This document shows, one piece after another, positions 5,393-5,442 of a DNA stretch of 5,442 nucleotides. The notes under the pieces were generated by a model. That model worked only from the letters and a program-made list of their open reading frames with translations. It searched no databases and was not told the DNA's origin. The stretch covers positions 1-5,442 of the forward strand of contig CALZHX010000042.1 in assembly GCA_945787435.1 (NCBI GenBank). The letters are read 5' to 3'. The stretch is from an uncultured Woeseiaceae bacterium. Lineage in GTDB: Bacteria; Pseudomonadota; Gammaproteobacteria; Steroidobacterales; Woeseiaceae. A program made the translations under genes and the position numbers. Each line of letters begins with the position of its first letter. Positions within the stretch are counted from its first letter, which is position 1.

Positions 5393-5442
5393 GTGCGCAA
5401 AGTAATCGCCCTAGTTTGTTTGTTGCTGATATCGCTGAGCAA
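5393..5442 (+). CDS. tolB: TolB, periplasmic Tol-Pal beta-propeller protein (5' fragment, signal peptide only)
   Basis: Only 16 full codons lie in the window, reading MRKVIALVCLLLISLS from a GTG start. This is a Sec-type signal peptide beginning, with two basic residues followed by a hydrophobic core, as expected of an exported protein. No TolB domain is visible; the assignment rests on position directly after tolA, where tolB is almost invariant, and on the export signal. TolB would be a periplasmic beta-propeller that binds Pal and the TolA C-terminal domain. The gap to tolA is 23 nt with a Shine-Dalgarno at 5384-5388 and no terminator-like hairpin, so it is probably in the same transcript. 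Confidence 0.8.
   Translation, partial: MRKVIALVCLLLISLS

Noticed and set aside
5382..5405. ATG at 5382 as the tolB start
   Set aside because: The frame (MRSMCAK) stops after seven codons, whereas GTG 5393 gives a good signal peptide with a well-placed Shine-Dalgarno.
109..5442. Search for an undescribed system, mobile element, CRISPR array or RNA gene
   Set aside because: Every base from 109 on is covered by well-known conserved genes or gaps of at most 23 nt; no repeats, integrase, transposase or tRNA-like structures were seen.

Overview
The window is a compact run of bacterial chromosomal housekeeping genes, all on the + strand. It reads yebC - ruvC - ruvA - ruvB - ybgC - tolQ - tolR - tolA - tolB (start only). 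This gene order is the one known from Pseudomonas and many other non-enteric Gammaproteobacteria; in E. coli the ruv and tol-pal loci are separate. The moderately GC-rich coding sequence, a YebC-RuvCAB block fused to a Tol block, and the TolQ/TolR/TolA sequence types all suggest a gammaproteobacterium outside the Enterobacterales. I cannot name the genus from the sequence alone.

Layout: positions 1-108 are a leader or intergenic stretch. It holds a short perfect palindrome, a GC-rich hairpin followed by four T, and a weak hint of a divergent gene. Positions 109-3018 hold the DNA/translation module: YebC, then the complete RuvABC Holliday-junction machinery (resolvase RuvC, junction-binding RuvA, branch-migration motor RuvB). 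Positions 3011-5442 hold the cell-envelope module: the YbgC hotdog thioesterase, the TolQ/TolR inner-membrane proton-driven motor, the TolA periplasm-spanning transducer, and the first codons of the periplasmic beta-propeller protein TolB. Pal and a CpoB/YbgF-type gene would be expected just beyond the right edge.

The genes are tightly packed. ruvC/ruvA and ybgC/tolQ share ATGA overlaps, ruvB/ybgC overlap by 8 nt, and the other junctions are gaps of 1 to 23 nt. There is no room for a conventional terminator between 109 and 5442, so co-transcription and translational coupling across the whole window are likely (inference). No LexA-type CTG-N10-CAG box is visible in the 108 nt before yebC.

All catalytic and motor residues I can check are intact: RuvC D11/E70/D142/D145, RuvB Walker A/B and Arg174, YbgC D17, TolQ T146/T179, TolR D21 and the TolA C-terminal cysteine pair. 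I see no mobile element, CRISPR array, tRNA or rRNA gene, pseudogene or undescribed system. The points worth a second look are fine details: the TolA membrane helix lacks the two serines of the E. coli SHLS motif, TolQ has Pro where Gly is usual, TolA is short, and a polyproline tract in TolA sits in the same operon as YebC.
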